From contig NZ_JANAVP010000021.1 of NCBI RefSeq assembly GCF_024213665.1, positions 54,308 through 118,307 on the forward strand: 64,000 nucleotides of DNA. Direction: 5' to 3'. The DNA is from Streptomyces sp. A3M-1-3 (GTDB lineage: Bacteria > Actinomycetota > Actinomycetes > Streptomycetales > Streptomycetaceae). This document shows, in pieces, positions 1-7,273 of the stretch. The position numbers and the translations under genes were made by a program. The notes under the pieces were generated by a model that saw only the letters and a list, made by a program, of their open reading frames with translations, was not told the origin of the DNA and made no database searches. Within the stretch, counting starts at the first letter, position 1. Every line of letters starts with the position of its first letter.

Positions 1-518
1 CCGAAGCTCACCAGGTCGCCGTCCTGGACCACCGCGGCGCCCGTCACCCGGCGGCCGTTGACGGTGGTGCCGTTGGTCGAGCCGAGGTCGCGGAGCACCC
101 ACAGCCCGCCCTGCAGGCTCAGTTCCGCGTGCACCCGCGAGACCGTGTCATGGCTGAGCCGCAGCCCGCTGGCGGGGTCGCGGCCGATCCGCAGCGGGTA
201 CGGGGTGGGCTGCGGGAACAGCAGTTTCGGCAGCCGCTCGGCCTGCCAGGCCCTGCGCAGCCGCTCCGAGAACGCCGAGGCCGAGCCGACCCAGCCGAAC
301 AGCCGTCGCGCCCACGGGCCTTCGGCCTGCAGATCGGCGGTGAGAGCGGCCAGCTCGTCGGACCGGCGGGCGACGAGGGCGAGTTCCATGCGCCGCAGGA
401 AGGTGTCGTGCGACAGCTTTCCCTGCGCCGCGCCCTCCCTGAGCACGCCCAGTACACGGTCCCGCTCGGCGTCCGAGAGCCGTGCCGGGTACGTGTGGAA
501 TTCGTAGGAGGACGTCAC
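1..518 (-). CDS. DUF1707-FHA domain protein (3' end outside window)
   Basis: Signalling protein that probably binds phosphothreonine peptides. Translated from a GTG at 518, the first ~55 residues carry the DUF1707 motif (LSDAERDRVLGVLREG, then KLSHDTFLRRMELAL), seen in short actinobacterial regulatory or membrane-associated proteins. The rest is a forkhead-associated domain with the core motifs LRIGRD, LSHDTVSRVHAEL and LRDLGSTNGTTVNG; the RVH and STNG elements form the phosphopeptide pocket. The reading frame runs off the left edge just after the FHA core, so the real C-terminus is unknown. It is divergent from the GNAT gene at 661, sharing a ~140-bp intergenic. Proteins of this type usually work with Ser/Thr kinases, but none is visible here. 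There is no ATG in frame, so GTG is the natural start. Confidence 0.85.
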   Translation of the reverse strand, partial: MTSSYEFHTYPARLSDAERDRVLGVLREGAAQGKLSHDTFLRRMELALVARRSDELAALTADLQAEGPWARRLFGWVGSASAFSERLRRAWQAERLPKLLFPQPTPYPLRIGRDPASGLRLSHDTVSRVHAELSLQGGLWVLRDLGSTNGTTVNGRRVTGAAVVQDGDLVSF

Positions 519-660
519 AGAGCCGATTGTCGGGCCGACGGGCCCGGGTGTCCAGAAGAACCGGTTTTCCTTGCGGAGCTGACCTGCGCCGACGGATGCA
601 GCGACGCCGTTCGAAGATCGTTGCCAGGGTCTGCGGACTCGACATCCGCTGGGGGAACCG

Positions 661-1614
661 ATGACCGCGACACCGCACGATGTGACCGTCCGCCCGCTCG
701 CCGGACCGGAGGAACTCGGTCTGTTCCTCGGGCTTTCCTATGTCCTCGACCACGAACTCGCCGAGGACCTCGAACAGGGCCGCCGCCGCCCGGAGTGGAT
801 GTGGGTCGCCCTGCGCGACGGCCGGGTGCTGGCCCGCATGGCCTGGTGGACCACGACGGGTGGTGGGACTCCGCAGGCCCTCGACTTCTTCGACCTCGAC
901 GACACGCTGGACGATCCCGAACGCACCGACATCGTTCTGCTGTTGCTGAAGACCGCGACGGCCGCCGTGGTCCCGGCCGGTGCCACGCCGCCGGAGTACG
1001 GCCGGTTCGTCCCCGCCGACTGGCGCGAGGACCCTGCGGCCACCCGTGTCGTCGAGGGCCGTATGAACGTCCTGGAGCGGGCCGGCGCCCGGCTGCTCGT
1101 CGAGCGGCTGCGGCTGGAGTGGCGTCCCGGCACGCCGGTCCCGGAGCCGACGGGGAGGCTCCGGTTCCGACCGGCCGGCGACCGCGAGGAGCTGATCGGC
1201 CTGATGACGCTCGTCCTTCAGGGCACGCTCGACGCGCACAGCCTCCAGGAGCTGTCCACCATGACGGCCCGGGAGTCGGCGACGCTGATGTACGAGGAGG
1301 AGTTCCTCGCGTACAAGAGCCCGCACGACTGGTGGACGATCGCGGAAACGCCGGACGGCGAACCCGTCGGCTTCGTCATCCCGGCCCGCAACAACTACAA
1401 CCCGGTCATCGCGTACATCGGCGTCCTGCCGACCCACCGCGGCCACGGCCACATCGACGGCCTCCTCGCCGAGGGGACGCGCATCCTGGCCGCGAACGAC
1501 GTGCCGCGCATCCGAGCGGCGACGGACCTGGCCAACGTCCCCATGGCGAAAGCCTTCGCACGCGCCGGATACGTCAACTTCGAGCGCGCGCTCAACATGA
1601 CCTGGAGTTCCTGA
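661..1614 (+). CDS. GNAT family N-acetyltransferase
   Basis: Predicted acetyl-CoA-dependent N-acetyltransferase of 317 residues, cytoplasmic, substrate unknown. The acyl-CoA pocket lies in the C-terminal third: the strand GFVIPARNN, then YIGVLPTHRGHGH, which matches the V-x-P-x-x-R-G-x-G motif A of GNATs, followed by ATDLANVPMAKAFARAGY, typical of the motif B helix. The N-terminal ~190 residues have a degenerate repeat of the fold (PEWMWVALRDGRVLARMAWW), so this may be a double-GNAT protein. It is a close paralogue of the next gene, sharing the WVALRDG-V-AR-AWW block and the C-terminal motif. ATG follows directly after an ORF-poor leader with no strong Shine-Dalgarno. A 9-bp hairpin follows the stop. 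Confidence 0.85.
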   Translation: MTATPHDVTVRPLAGPEELGLFLGLSYVLDHELAEDLEQGRRRPEWMWVALRDGRVLARMAWWTTTGGGTPQALDFFDLDDTLDDPERTDIVLLLLKTATAAVVPAGATPPEYGRFVPADWREDPAATRVVEGRMNVLERAGARLLVERLRLEWRPGTPVPEPTGRLRFRPAGDREELIGLMTLVLQGTLDAHSLQELSTMTARESATLMYEEEFLAYKSPHDWWTIAETPDGEPVGFVIPARNNYNPVIAYIGVLPTHRGHGHIDGLLAEGTRILAANDVPRIRAATDLANVPMAKAFARAGYVNFERALNMTWSS

Positions 1615-1636
1615 ACCCGGGCCTCGTAAATCCGTG

Positions 1637-1658
1637 GACGCGGCCCGCCGGCCGCGTC
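1637..1658 (+). terminator. hairpin terminator after first GNAT gene
   Basis: Inverted repeat GACGCGGCC / GGCCGCGTC with a 4-nt loop, 22 bp downstream of the stop codon. It has no T-tract, as is usual in Streptomyces. Confidence 0.5.
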
Positions 1659-1700
1659 TAGTGTGCCCGTACGCCCTGGAAGAGGAAGGAGGCGAGCGCC

Positions 1701-1760
1701 GTGCACACCGTCATCAGCTGTCCGCGCTCCCGCCCCGTCCGCCGGGCGTCTTCGGTCTGA
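1701..1760 (+). CDS. possible 19-aa leader peptide upstream of second GNAT gene
   Basis: A GTG codon 7 nt after a good Shine-Dalgarno (GGAAGGAGG) opens a 19-codon reading frame that starts VHTVISCPRSRPV and ends 31 bp before the ATG of the next GNAT gene. It contains one Cys and several Arg codons. The strong ribosome site and position suggest a translated leader, but length alone cannot prove coding. Tentative. Confidence 0.25.
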   Translation: MHTVISCPRSRPVRRASSV

Positions 1761-1791
1761 CCGGGAGCGCACCACTTCCCGGAGGATCTCC

Positions 1792-2703
1792 ATGACCGAT
1801 CTGGTCATCCGCGCTCTCACCGAGAGCGATGCCCATCTCTTCAACTCCCTGCAGGACCCGGGTCTCGTCGGCCGCGCGCTGAACGGGGTCTCCTACCGCA
1901 CCCTCGCCGAGGGCGGCGAGTACCGGCCCGACTGGACCTGGGTGGCCCTGCGCGACGGCCACGTCGTCGCGCGAGCCGCCTGGTGGGCGGGGCCGGACGA
2001 CGACGCGCCGGTGATGCTCAACTGGTTCGACTTCGCCGAGGGCGAGGACGAGGCAGGAGTGGAACTGCTGCGCACCAGCCCGCTGTATGCCGAGTACGAG
2101 CTGTCCGTACCGCCGCACTGGCGCGAGCAGCCGGCCGTGCGCGCGGCCGCCGAGGCCCGCCTCGCCGCCGTCGCGGCGGCCGGGATGAAGCCCCTGGTCG
2201 AACGGTTCCGGTACGAGTGGACGCCGGCCCTCGGGCTGCCCGAGCGCCCCGGGCGGCTCGTGTTCCGCCCGGAGCCGGACGACGCGGTGGTCTTCGACAT
2301 CCTGCGCCGGGTCCACTCCGCCACGCTGGACGCGCACGCGCTGCGGGCCATCGCCGGCCCGGGCGGCCTGGACGCCGCCGCACAGGAGGAGCTCGACTTC
2401 TTCCGCTGGTGCCCCTCGCCCCGCTCGTGGTGGCAGTCGGCGCACACCCCGGAAGGTGAGCTGGTGGGCCTGCACATCCCGGCCCGCAACCTCCAGGGCC
2501 CGGTCATCGGCTTCATCGGGGTCGTGCCGGAGCAGCGCGGTCACGGCTATGCGTACGACCTGCTGGCCGAGTCCACGCACTTCCTCGCCGCCCAGGGAGC
2601 CGAGATCATCACGGGTGCCACCGACCGGAGCAATTTCCCGATGGCGGCCAACTTCACCAAGGCCGGATATCCGGTGATTCAGGAGCGGATCCACTTCGTC
2701 TGA
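1792..2703 (+). CDS. GNAT family N-acetyltransferase (paralogue)
   Basis: 303-residue predicted acetyltransferase, substrate unknown. The start ATG at 1792 is chosen because CGGAGGA lies just upstream; the open frame extends 43 codons further up, but that part is unlike the paralogue. The N-terminal part has RPDWTWVALRDGHVVARAAWW, and the C-terminal CoA-binding part has IGFIGVVPEQRGHGYAYDLL (V-x-x-x-R-G-x-G) and ATDRSNFPMAANFTKAGY. Clearly a tandem duplicate of the gene at 661, with matching domain order and length. The two probably act on related small molecules such as an antibiotic or amine, but nothing in the context says which. Confidence 0.85.
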   Translation: MTDLVIRALTESDAHLFNSLQDPGLVGRALNGVSYRTLAEGGEYRPDWTWVALRDGHVVARAAWWAGPDDDAPVMLNWFDFAEGEDEAGVELLRTSPLYAEYELSVPPHWREQPAVRAAAEARLAAVAAAGMKPLVERFRYEWTPALGLPERPGRLVFRPEPDDAVVFDILRRVHSATLDAHALRAIAGPGGLDAAAQEELDFFRWCPSPRSWWQSAHTPEGELVGLHIPARNLQGPVIGFIGVVPEQRGHGYAYDLLAESTHFLAAQGAEIITGATDRSNFPMAANFTKAGYPVIQERIHFV

Positions 2704-2745
2704 CGCACCATGGTGGGCGGGTGTCGGCGACGAGGGGATCCGTCC

Positions 2746-4521
2746 GTGCAGTTCGAGGTGTGGGCACCGCAGGCAGACCGGGTCACGCTCCAGGTGGCGG
2801 GCACCGCCCAGCCCATGGAGCGCGACCCGGTACGCGCCGGGTGGTGGACGGCCGAGGCGGAGGCCGCCGACGGCGCCCGGTACGGCTTCCTGCTCGACGA
2901 CGGCACGCTGCTGCCGGATCCGCGCTCCCGGCGCCAGCCGGACGGGCCGGACGGCCCGAGTGCCGTCGTCGAGCACGACCGGTTCGCCTGGACGAGCACC
3001 CCGCCGGGGCGGCGGCTGCCGGCCGCGGTGCTGTACGAGCTGCACATCGGCACGTACACCCCCGAGGGCACCTTCGACGCCGCCGCCGCGCGCCTCGGCC
3101 ATCTCGTGGAGCTGGGGGTCACCCATGTGGAGCTGATGCCCGTCTGTCCCTTTCCCGGTACGCACGGATGGGGGTACGAAGGGGTGTCGCTGTGGGCCGT
3201 GCACGAGCCGTACGGCGGCCCCGACGGACTCAAGCGCTTTGTCGACAAGGCTCACGCGCACGGCCTCGGGGTCGTCCTCGATGTCGTCCACAACCATCTC
3301 GGCCCGTCCGGCAACCATCTCCCCGCCTTCGGGCCGTACTTCACCGACACGCACCACACCCCGTGGGGCTCCGCGGTGAACCTGGACGCACCCGGCTCCG
3401 ACGAGGTGCGGGCGTATCTGCTGGGCAGTGCGCTGGCCTGGCTGCGCGACTACCGCATCGACGGGCTGCGGCTCGACGCGGTGCACGCGCTCGCGGACAC
3501 CCGGGCGCTGACGTTCCTGGAGGAGCTGTCCACGGCCGTGGACGCCCTGGCGGCCGAACGGGGCCGGCCGCTGTTCCTGATCGCCGAGTCCGACCTGTGC
3601 GATCCGCGTACGACGGCCCCCCGCGAGACCGGCGGCCTCGGCCTGCACGCCCAGTGGAACGACGACTTCCACCACGCCCTGCACACCGCGCTCACCGGTG
3701 AGTCACAGGGCTACTACGCGGACTTCGCCCGCGCGCCGCTGGCCGCCCTCGCCAAGACCCTGACGCACGTCTTCTTCCACGACGGTACGTACTCCGCCTT
3801 CCGGGGCCGTACGCACGGCCGCCCCGTCAACCGAGTCCGCACCCCCGCCCACCGCTTCCTGGGCTACGCGCAGACGCACGACCAGATCGGCAACCGCGCG
3901 CTCGGCGACCGCCTCTCCGCCACCCTCTCCCCCGGGCTGCTCGCGTGCGCGGCCGCCCTGGTACTGACGGGCCCGTTCGTACCCATGCTGTTCATGGGCG
4001 AGGAGTGGGGAGCCCGCACGCCCTGGCAGTTCTTCACCGACCACACGGACCCGGAGCTCGCCGAGGCCGTACGGAGCGGCAGGCGCCGGGAGTTCGCCGC
4101 ACACGGCTGGGCGGAAAGAGCCACGCCCCGGCAGGGGCATATGGACGACTTCCCCGACCCGCAGGATCCGGCCACGCGGGAGCGGTCCTGCCTGGACTGG
4201 ACGGAGGCCGCGCGCCCCGAGCACGCCCGGCTGCTCGCCTGGCACCGGGTCCTGATCGCGCTGCGGCGCGGGCAGCCGGACCTCGGCGACCCGGACCTGG
4301 CGGCGGTTCGGGTGGCATACGACGAGGAGGCCCGGTGGCTGACCTTCCGGCGCGGAGACGTCCGTGTCGCCGTCAACCTCGCCAAGGAACCGGCCGAGAT
4401 CCCGCTCGGCGGCAACGGCACCCAGGTGCTGGCCGCGTGGGATCCGGTCGTAGAGCCGCCCGGCGCGGACGGGCTGCTCCGCCTGCCGGGCGAGTCGTGC
4501 GTGGTCCTCGGCCCGGCGTGA
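2746..4521 (+). CDS. treZ: malto-oligosyltrehalose trehalohydrolase TreZ
   Basis: Releases trehalose from maltooligosyltrehalose, the second step of the TreY-TreZ route from glycogen or maltodextrin; cytoplasmic. About 591 residues from the GTG at 2746, preferred over the ATG at 2710 because the family begins with the E-set motif FEVWAPQADRVTL and GAGGGG precedes it. An N-terminal CBM48/E-set domain is followed by a GH13 barrel with region I DVVHNHLGPSGNH, region II GLRLDAVHAL (nucleophile Asp), region III LIAESDLCD (acid Glu) and region IV YAQTHDQIGNR. A C-terminal beta-sandwich follows (VRVAVNLAKEPAEIPL). treY is not in the window. The stop codon is embedded in a 15-bp tandem repeat. Confidence 0.95.
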   Translation: MQFEVWAPQADRVTLQVAGTAQPMERDPVRAGWWTAEAEAADGARYGFLLDDGTLLPDPRSRRQPDGPDGPSAVVEHDRFAWTSTPPGRRLPAAVLYELHIGTYTPEGTFDAAAARLGHLVELGVTHVELMPVCPFPGTHGWGYEGVSLWAVHEPYGGPDGLKRFVDKAHAHGLGVVLDVVHNHLGPSGNHLPAFGPYFTDTHHTPWGSAVNLDAPGSDEVRAYLLGSALAWLRDYRIDGLRLDAVHALADTRALTFLEELSTAVDALAAERGRPLFLIAESDLCDPRTTAPRETGGLGLHAQWNDDFHHALHTALTGESQGYYADFARAPLAALAKTLTHVFFHDGTYSAFRGRTHGRPVNRVRTPAHRFLGYAQTHDQIGNRALGDRLSATLSPGLLACAAALVLTGPFVPMLFMGEEWGARTPWQFFTDHTDPELAEAVRSGRRREFAAHGWAERATPRQGHMDDFPDPQDPATRERSCLDWTEAARPEHARLLAWHRVLIALRRGQPDLGDPDLAAVRVAYDEEARWLTFRRGDVRVAVNLAKEPAEIPLGGNGTQVLAAWDPVVEPPGADGLLRLPGESCVVLGPA

Positions 4522-4582
4522 CTGGGCCGGGCGTGACTGGGCCGGGCGTGACTGGGCCGGGCGTGACTGGGCCGGGCGTGAC
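4516..4582. repeat. 15-bp tandem repeat carrying the treZ stop codon
   Basis: Unit GCGTGACTGGGCCGG occurs four times exactly (4516, 4531, 4546, 4561) plus a 7-nt partial copy. The first copy contains the last treZ codon and its TGA. Each later copy repeats the TGA in the same frame, so unit loss or gain would not change the protein. It occupies the whole gap between the two convergent genes. Confidence 0.95.
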
Positions 4583-5718
4583 TACTCCACCACGGCCAGC
4601 TCGCGCGCGACGGTGTTGAAGCGGCGCCCGCCGGTCTCGGTCACCGTCACGATGTCCTCGATCCGCACGCCGAAGCGGCCGGGCAGATAGACGCCGGGCT
4701 CGATCGAGAAGCACATACCGGGCACCAGCGGCTGTTCCTCGCCCTCGATCATGTACGGGGGCTCGTGCGTGGTCACCCCGATCCCGTGTCCGGTGCGGTG
4801 GATGAACCGCTCGCCGTACCCGGCCGCCGTGATGACCGCCCGCGCCACCCGGTCCACCTCCTGGCAGGCGATGCCGGGCCGCACCGCCTCGAACGCCGCC
4901 TGCTGGGCCGCCCGTACGACATTGTGGACGCGCTGTTCCTCGACGCCCGGGGCGCCGACATGCACCGTACGGGAGATGTCGGAGCCGTAACCGTGCATGA
5001 GCCCACCGAAGTCGAGGACGACCATGTCGCCGTTCTCGATGACGCGGTCACCGGCCTCGTGGTGCGGATTGGCGCCGTTCGGGCCGGAGCCGACGACCGT
5101 GAAGTCGACCTGGGAGTGCCCGGACTCCCGGAGCAGCGCGGCGAGATCGGCCGCCACGTCGGTCTCCTGCCGCCCGGAGAAACGGACCTTCAGGATCCGC
5201 TCGTACACGGCGTCGGCCGCCGCGCCCGCCGCCTCCAGCCGGGCGAGTTCGTGCGCGTCCTTGACCGCCCGCAGCATGGGCAGGGCCTCGGTCAGCGAGA
5301 CGTACGAAATGCCCGGCAGCTCCTTCTGCAGGCCCAGCAGATGCATCGCCCAGGCGTTGTCGCTGATCCCGAAGCGGCCGTCGGCGTCGAGGAGCGGCGC
5401 GGTCACGTCGTACGGGTCCTTGCCGTCGGTCCAGTCGCGCAGCGTGAGCGCGGAGGCGCCGGCGGCCCGCACGGCGTCCGGTGCCTCCAGCGTCGGTACC
5501 ACCAGTACGGGTTCCTGGCCGGCCGCGAGCACCAGCAGGGTCAGGCGTTCGGTGGCCGCGGGCGGCCGGTAGCCGGTGAGATGGACGAGGTCGGGTCCCG
5601 GCGCGACGAGCAGCCCGGCGAGCCCGGCATCGGCGGCGGCCTGCGCCGCCCGGTCCATCCTGGCCCGGTAGTCGGCGGCGGTGAAGGGTTCCGTGAGCGG
5701 TGCGGGCGTGCCGGCCAT
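4582..5718 (-). CDS. M24 family Xaa-Pro aminopeptidase-like protein
   Basis: Predicted metallopeptidase (pita-bread fold) removing N-terminal residues before proline, 378 residues, cytoplasmic. The creatinase-like N-domain covers about residues 1-150. The catalytic domain shows the metal-ligand order of M24 enzymes: VVLDFGGLMHGYGSDISRT (two Asp), HRTGHGIGVTTHE (His), CFSIEPGVYLPGRFGVRIED (two Glu). ATG is preceded by GCAGAGGAGGCGCAC, a strong ribosome site. Convergent with treZ, so no functional link is implied. The actinobacterial M24 group contains both true aminopeptidase P and uncharacterised members, so substrate specificity is uncertain. Confidence 0.88.
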   Translation of the reverse strand: MAGTPAPLTEPFTAADYRARMDRAAQAAADAGLAGLLVAPGPDLVHLTGYRPPAATERLTLLVLAAGQEPVLVVPTLEAPDAVRAAGASALTLRDWTDGKDPYDVTAPLLDADGRFGISDNAWAMHLLGLQKELPGISYVSLTEALPMLRAVKDAHELARLEAAGAAADAVYERILKVRFSGRQETDVAADLAALLRESGHSQVDFTVVGSGPNGANPHHEAGDRVIENGDMVVLDFGGLMHGYGSDISRTVHVGAPGVEEQRVHNVVRAAQQAAFEAVRPGIACQEVDRVARAVITAAGYGERFIHRTGHGIGVTTHEPPYMIEGEEQPLVPGMCFSIEPGVYLPGRFGVRIEDIVTVTETGGRRFNTVARELAVVE

Positions 5719-5768
5719 GTGCGCCTCCTCTGCGACGCCCCCATCCTGCCGGTGGCCCGGCCGGGACG

Positions 5769-6728
5769 CTACTGCTCGTCAACCAGCCGCTCCAGCAGCT
5801 CCTGGAAGTCCTCGCCGACCACGATCCGCAGCCCGTCCCGGTCCCCGTCCTCGCCCTCGTCCCGGTCGGTGAGCTGGGTCAGCTCCCCGTTGCGCCACCA
5901 AAAGACGTACGGGCTGATCGCCCCGGGAGTGTCCTGGTACCCGGCGGCGGCGAACCCGGCCATGCCGTTCAGGGCCTGGATCACGCCCACGTCCCGGATG
6001 GCGTGGAACGCCAGCTGGTGCCGGAACGGCATCGCGACCAGCGCGCCGTCGGCGCCGAGCGCCCGGCCGGTGACCCGCTGTACGAGGTCGTCCAGTACCA
6101 GGACCCGGCTCGCGGTGAAGAAGGAGTCGCCGACGACAACGTCGAAACGCATCCCCTCGCCGTTCTTGACCACCTCGTGGCCCTCGACGGGCAGCTCACG
6201 GAGATTGTCCAGCGCCCGGGTGCGCAGCTCGCGGACCTCGCCGAGCGGCTCCAGCGCCTCGTCCGTCAGCATCATCACGCTCTCCGGGAGGTCGAGCGCG
6301 ATGATCTCGTGCAGCCCCGGGGCGAGCGGCCGGGCGTATCCGAAGGCGTGCGGGTTGAACCCCTCCGAGCCGATCACCCGCGGGTAGAGCTGGGCGCGGA
6401 TCTGTTCGGCCGGCAGGGTGTCCAGCGCGGAGGGCGCGTCCATGGTGCGCAGCACCATGCCGACGTGCTCCCGCGCCACCTCGGGCCACACCCGCGGACC
6501 GCGGTCGTCGTTGTGACAGACCGCGGCGAGATTCCCGAGCCCGAACTGCCGTCCCGCGCTGTCCTTGACCATGTCCGCGTAGACGGTGACTTCGAGGCCC
6601 TGCTCGGCGAACGCCTCCCGCACATACCCGCGGAAGCGCGCGCCCTCGTCGGTGGAGAAGTAGGAGAACTCGGGATCCCGCGGTGCGTCGCTGCGGTCCC
6701 GCTTGGGCCCACGCCGGAATATCCCCAC
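5769..6728 (-). CDS. conserved actinobacterial hypothetical protein
   Basis: 319 residues, soluble, with no signal peptide or membrane segment. I do not recognise a catalytic motif. A basic N-terminus (MGIFRRGPKRDR) precedes an alpha/beta body. The middle (HEIIALDLPESVMMLTDEAL, then RALDNLRELPVEG) and the stretch SRVLVLDDLVQRV resemble, in layout only, the DUF1444/YtpQ type of uncharacterised protein. The C-terminus is acidic (DEGEDGDRDG). It lies 50 bp upstream (in genome order) of the M24 peptidase gene on the same strand, so both may be read from one promoter in the tRNA-side intergenic. Function unknown. Confidence 0.7.
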   Translation of the reverse strand: MGIFRRGPKRDRSDAPRDPEFSYFSTDEGARFRGYVREAFAEQGLEVTVYADMVKDSAGRQFGLGNLAAVCHNDDRGPRVWPEVAREHVGMVLRTMDAPSALDTLPAEQIRAQLYPRVIGSEGFNPHAFGYARPLAPGLHEIIALDLPESVMMLTDEALEPLGEVRELRTRALDNLRELPVEGHEVVKNGEGMRFDVVVGDSFFTASRVLVLDDLVQRVTGRALGADGALVAMPFRHQLAFHAIRDVGVIQALNGMAGFAAAGYQDTPGAISPYVFWWRNGELTQLTDRDEGEDGDRDGLRIVVGEDFQELLERLVDEQ

Positions 6729-6850
6729 TTCAAGCCTTCCTCGAGCCCGTGACCTGCGGTGCGCCCGATCCTACCGACGCCAGGTCCCGGCGGGCCCCGG
6801 GGCGGCGCGGTGGCCCTGAGCTGATCGGCTATGCTGTACATGCACGATGA

Positions 6851-6870
6851 ACGGGCGCCTCGGCGCCCGT
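6851..6870 (+). other. hairpin immediately upstream of tRNA-His
   Basis: Perfect 9-bp inverted repeat ACGGGCGCC / GGCGCCCGT with a 2-nt loop, 3 bp before the tRNA. Just upstream is TATGCT (from 6831), a plausible -10 box, so the hairpin would lie in the 5' leader of the tRNA precursor. Confidence 0.45.
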
Positions 6871-6873
6871 CTT

Positions 6874-6947
6874 GGTGGGTGTAGCTCAGTTGGTAGAGCA
6901 CCTGGTTGTGGTCCAGGTGGCCGCGGGTTCAAGTCCCGTCACTCACC
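6874..6947 (+). tRNA. tRNA-His (GTG)
   Basis: Complete cloverleaf. The acceptor stem GTGGGTG pairs with CACTCAC. The D arm is GCTC-AGTTGGTA-GAGC. The anticodon arm CCTGG/CCAGG encloses loop TTGTGGT with anticodon GTG at 6908-6910, and the T arm is GCGGG-TTCAAGT-CCCGT. The extra G(-1) at 6874 opposite the discriminator C at 6947 is the identity mark of tRNA-His. The 3' CCA is not encoded. A 21-bp-stem terminator follows. Confidence 0.97.
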
Positions 6948-6953
6948 CTGTGA

Positions 6954-6999
6954 AAAGCCCTCGGGGGTACGAGATCCGTCTCGTACCCCCGAGGGCTTT
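6954..6999 (+). terminator. terminator of tRNA-His
   Basis: Perfect 21-bp stem starting AAAGCCCTCGGGGGTACGAG, with loop TCCG and the exact reverse complement ending in GGGCTTT. It starts 7 bp after the tRNA. Confidence 0.92.
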
Positions 7000-7072
7000 C
7001 CCGCGTCGGCCGCCTGCCGAGTGGCTGAGACTGTCCCTTGTTCCGCTCCGCCAACGATGCCTACCTTGAACC

Positions 7073-7180
7073 CTCCCCCAGCTAAAGCAGGGGGATTCCT
7101 GGCTCACGCTGCTCGGTCGCTCAGCGAACGATCGAGTCTTCCACGATCAACACCAGCCGGGTTGGAACCAGCCCGGTTTA
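7073..7180. mobile_element. probable IS200/IS605-type end remnant
   Basis: The segment contains two stem-loops, CCCCCAGC-TAAA-GCAGGGGG (7075-7094) and CCGGG...CCCGG near 7157. The surrounding sequence is of the kind found next to tnpB (IS1341-like OrfB) genes in Streptomyces, where such hairpins form the element end and the guide-RNA scaffold. No tnpA or tnpB gene is present, so this would be a solo end or scar. Identification rests on remembered family sequence, not a search. It lies exactly where the radical SAM gene loses its N-terminus. Confidence 0.4.
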
Positions 7181-7203
7181 TGAAGTTTGGAGATTGGTGT
7201 GCC

Positions 7204-7258
7204 GGCTTGGTTCTCACTCAGCACGCCGTGCGCGCTTGGTTCTCGCAACGCACGGCAT
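7204..7258. repeat. imperfect 26-bp direct repeat
   Basis: GCTTGGTTCTC followed by a GCACG-rich stretch occurs twice, about 26 bp apart, in the junk between the IS-like scar and the radical SAM relic. It looks like a rearrangement footprint. Confidence 0.5.
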
Positions 7259-7273
7259 GCACCTTACCCGATC

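Noticed and set aside
129..1661. Plus-strand 510-codon frame at the left edge
   Set aside because: Arg/Pro-rich product spanning the antisense of the FHA gene and an alternate frame of the GNAT gene; no domain signal.
1714..3684. Minus-strand 656-codon frame
   Set aside because: Antisense shadow of the second GNAT gene and treZ, both with clear catalytic motifs on the plus strand.
4516..4582. Short regularly spaced repeats suggesting a CRISPR array
   Set aside because: Units are contiguous 15-bp tandem copies with no unique spacers, and there are no cas genes in the window.
7073..7180. Functional TnpB-type guide RNA
   Set aside because: The hairpins resemble such an element end, but no tnpB is present here and the scaffold cannot be verified by eye.
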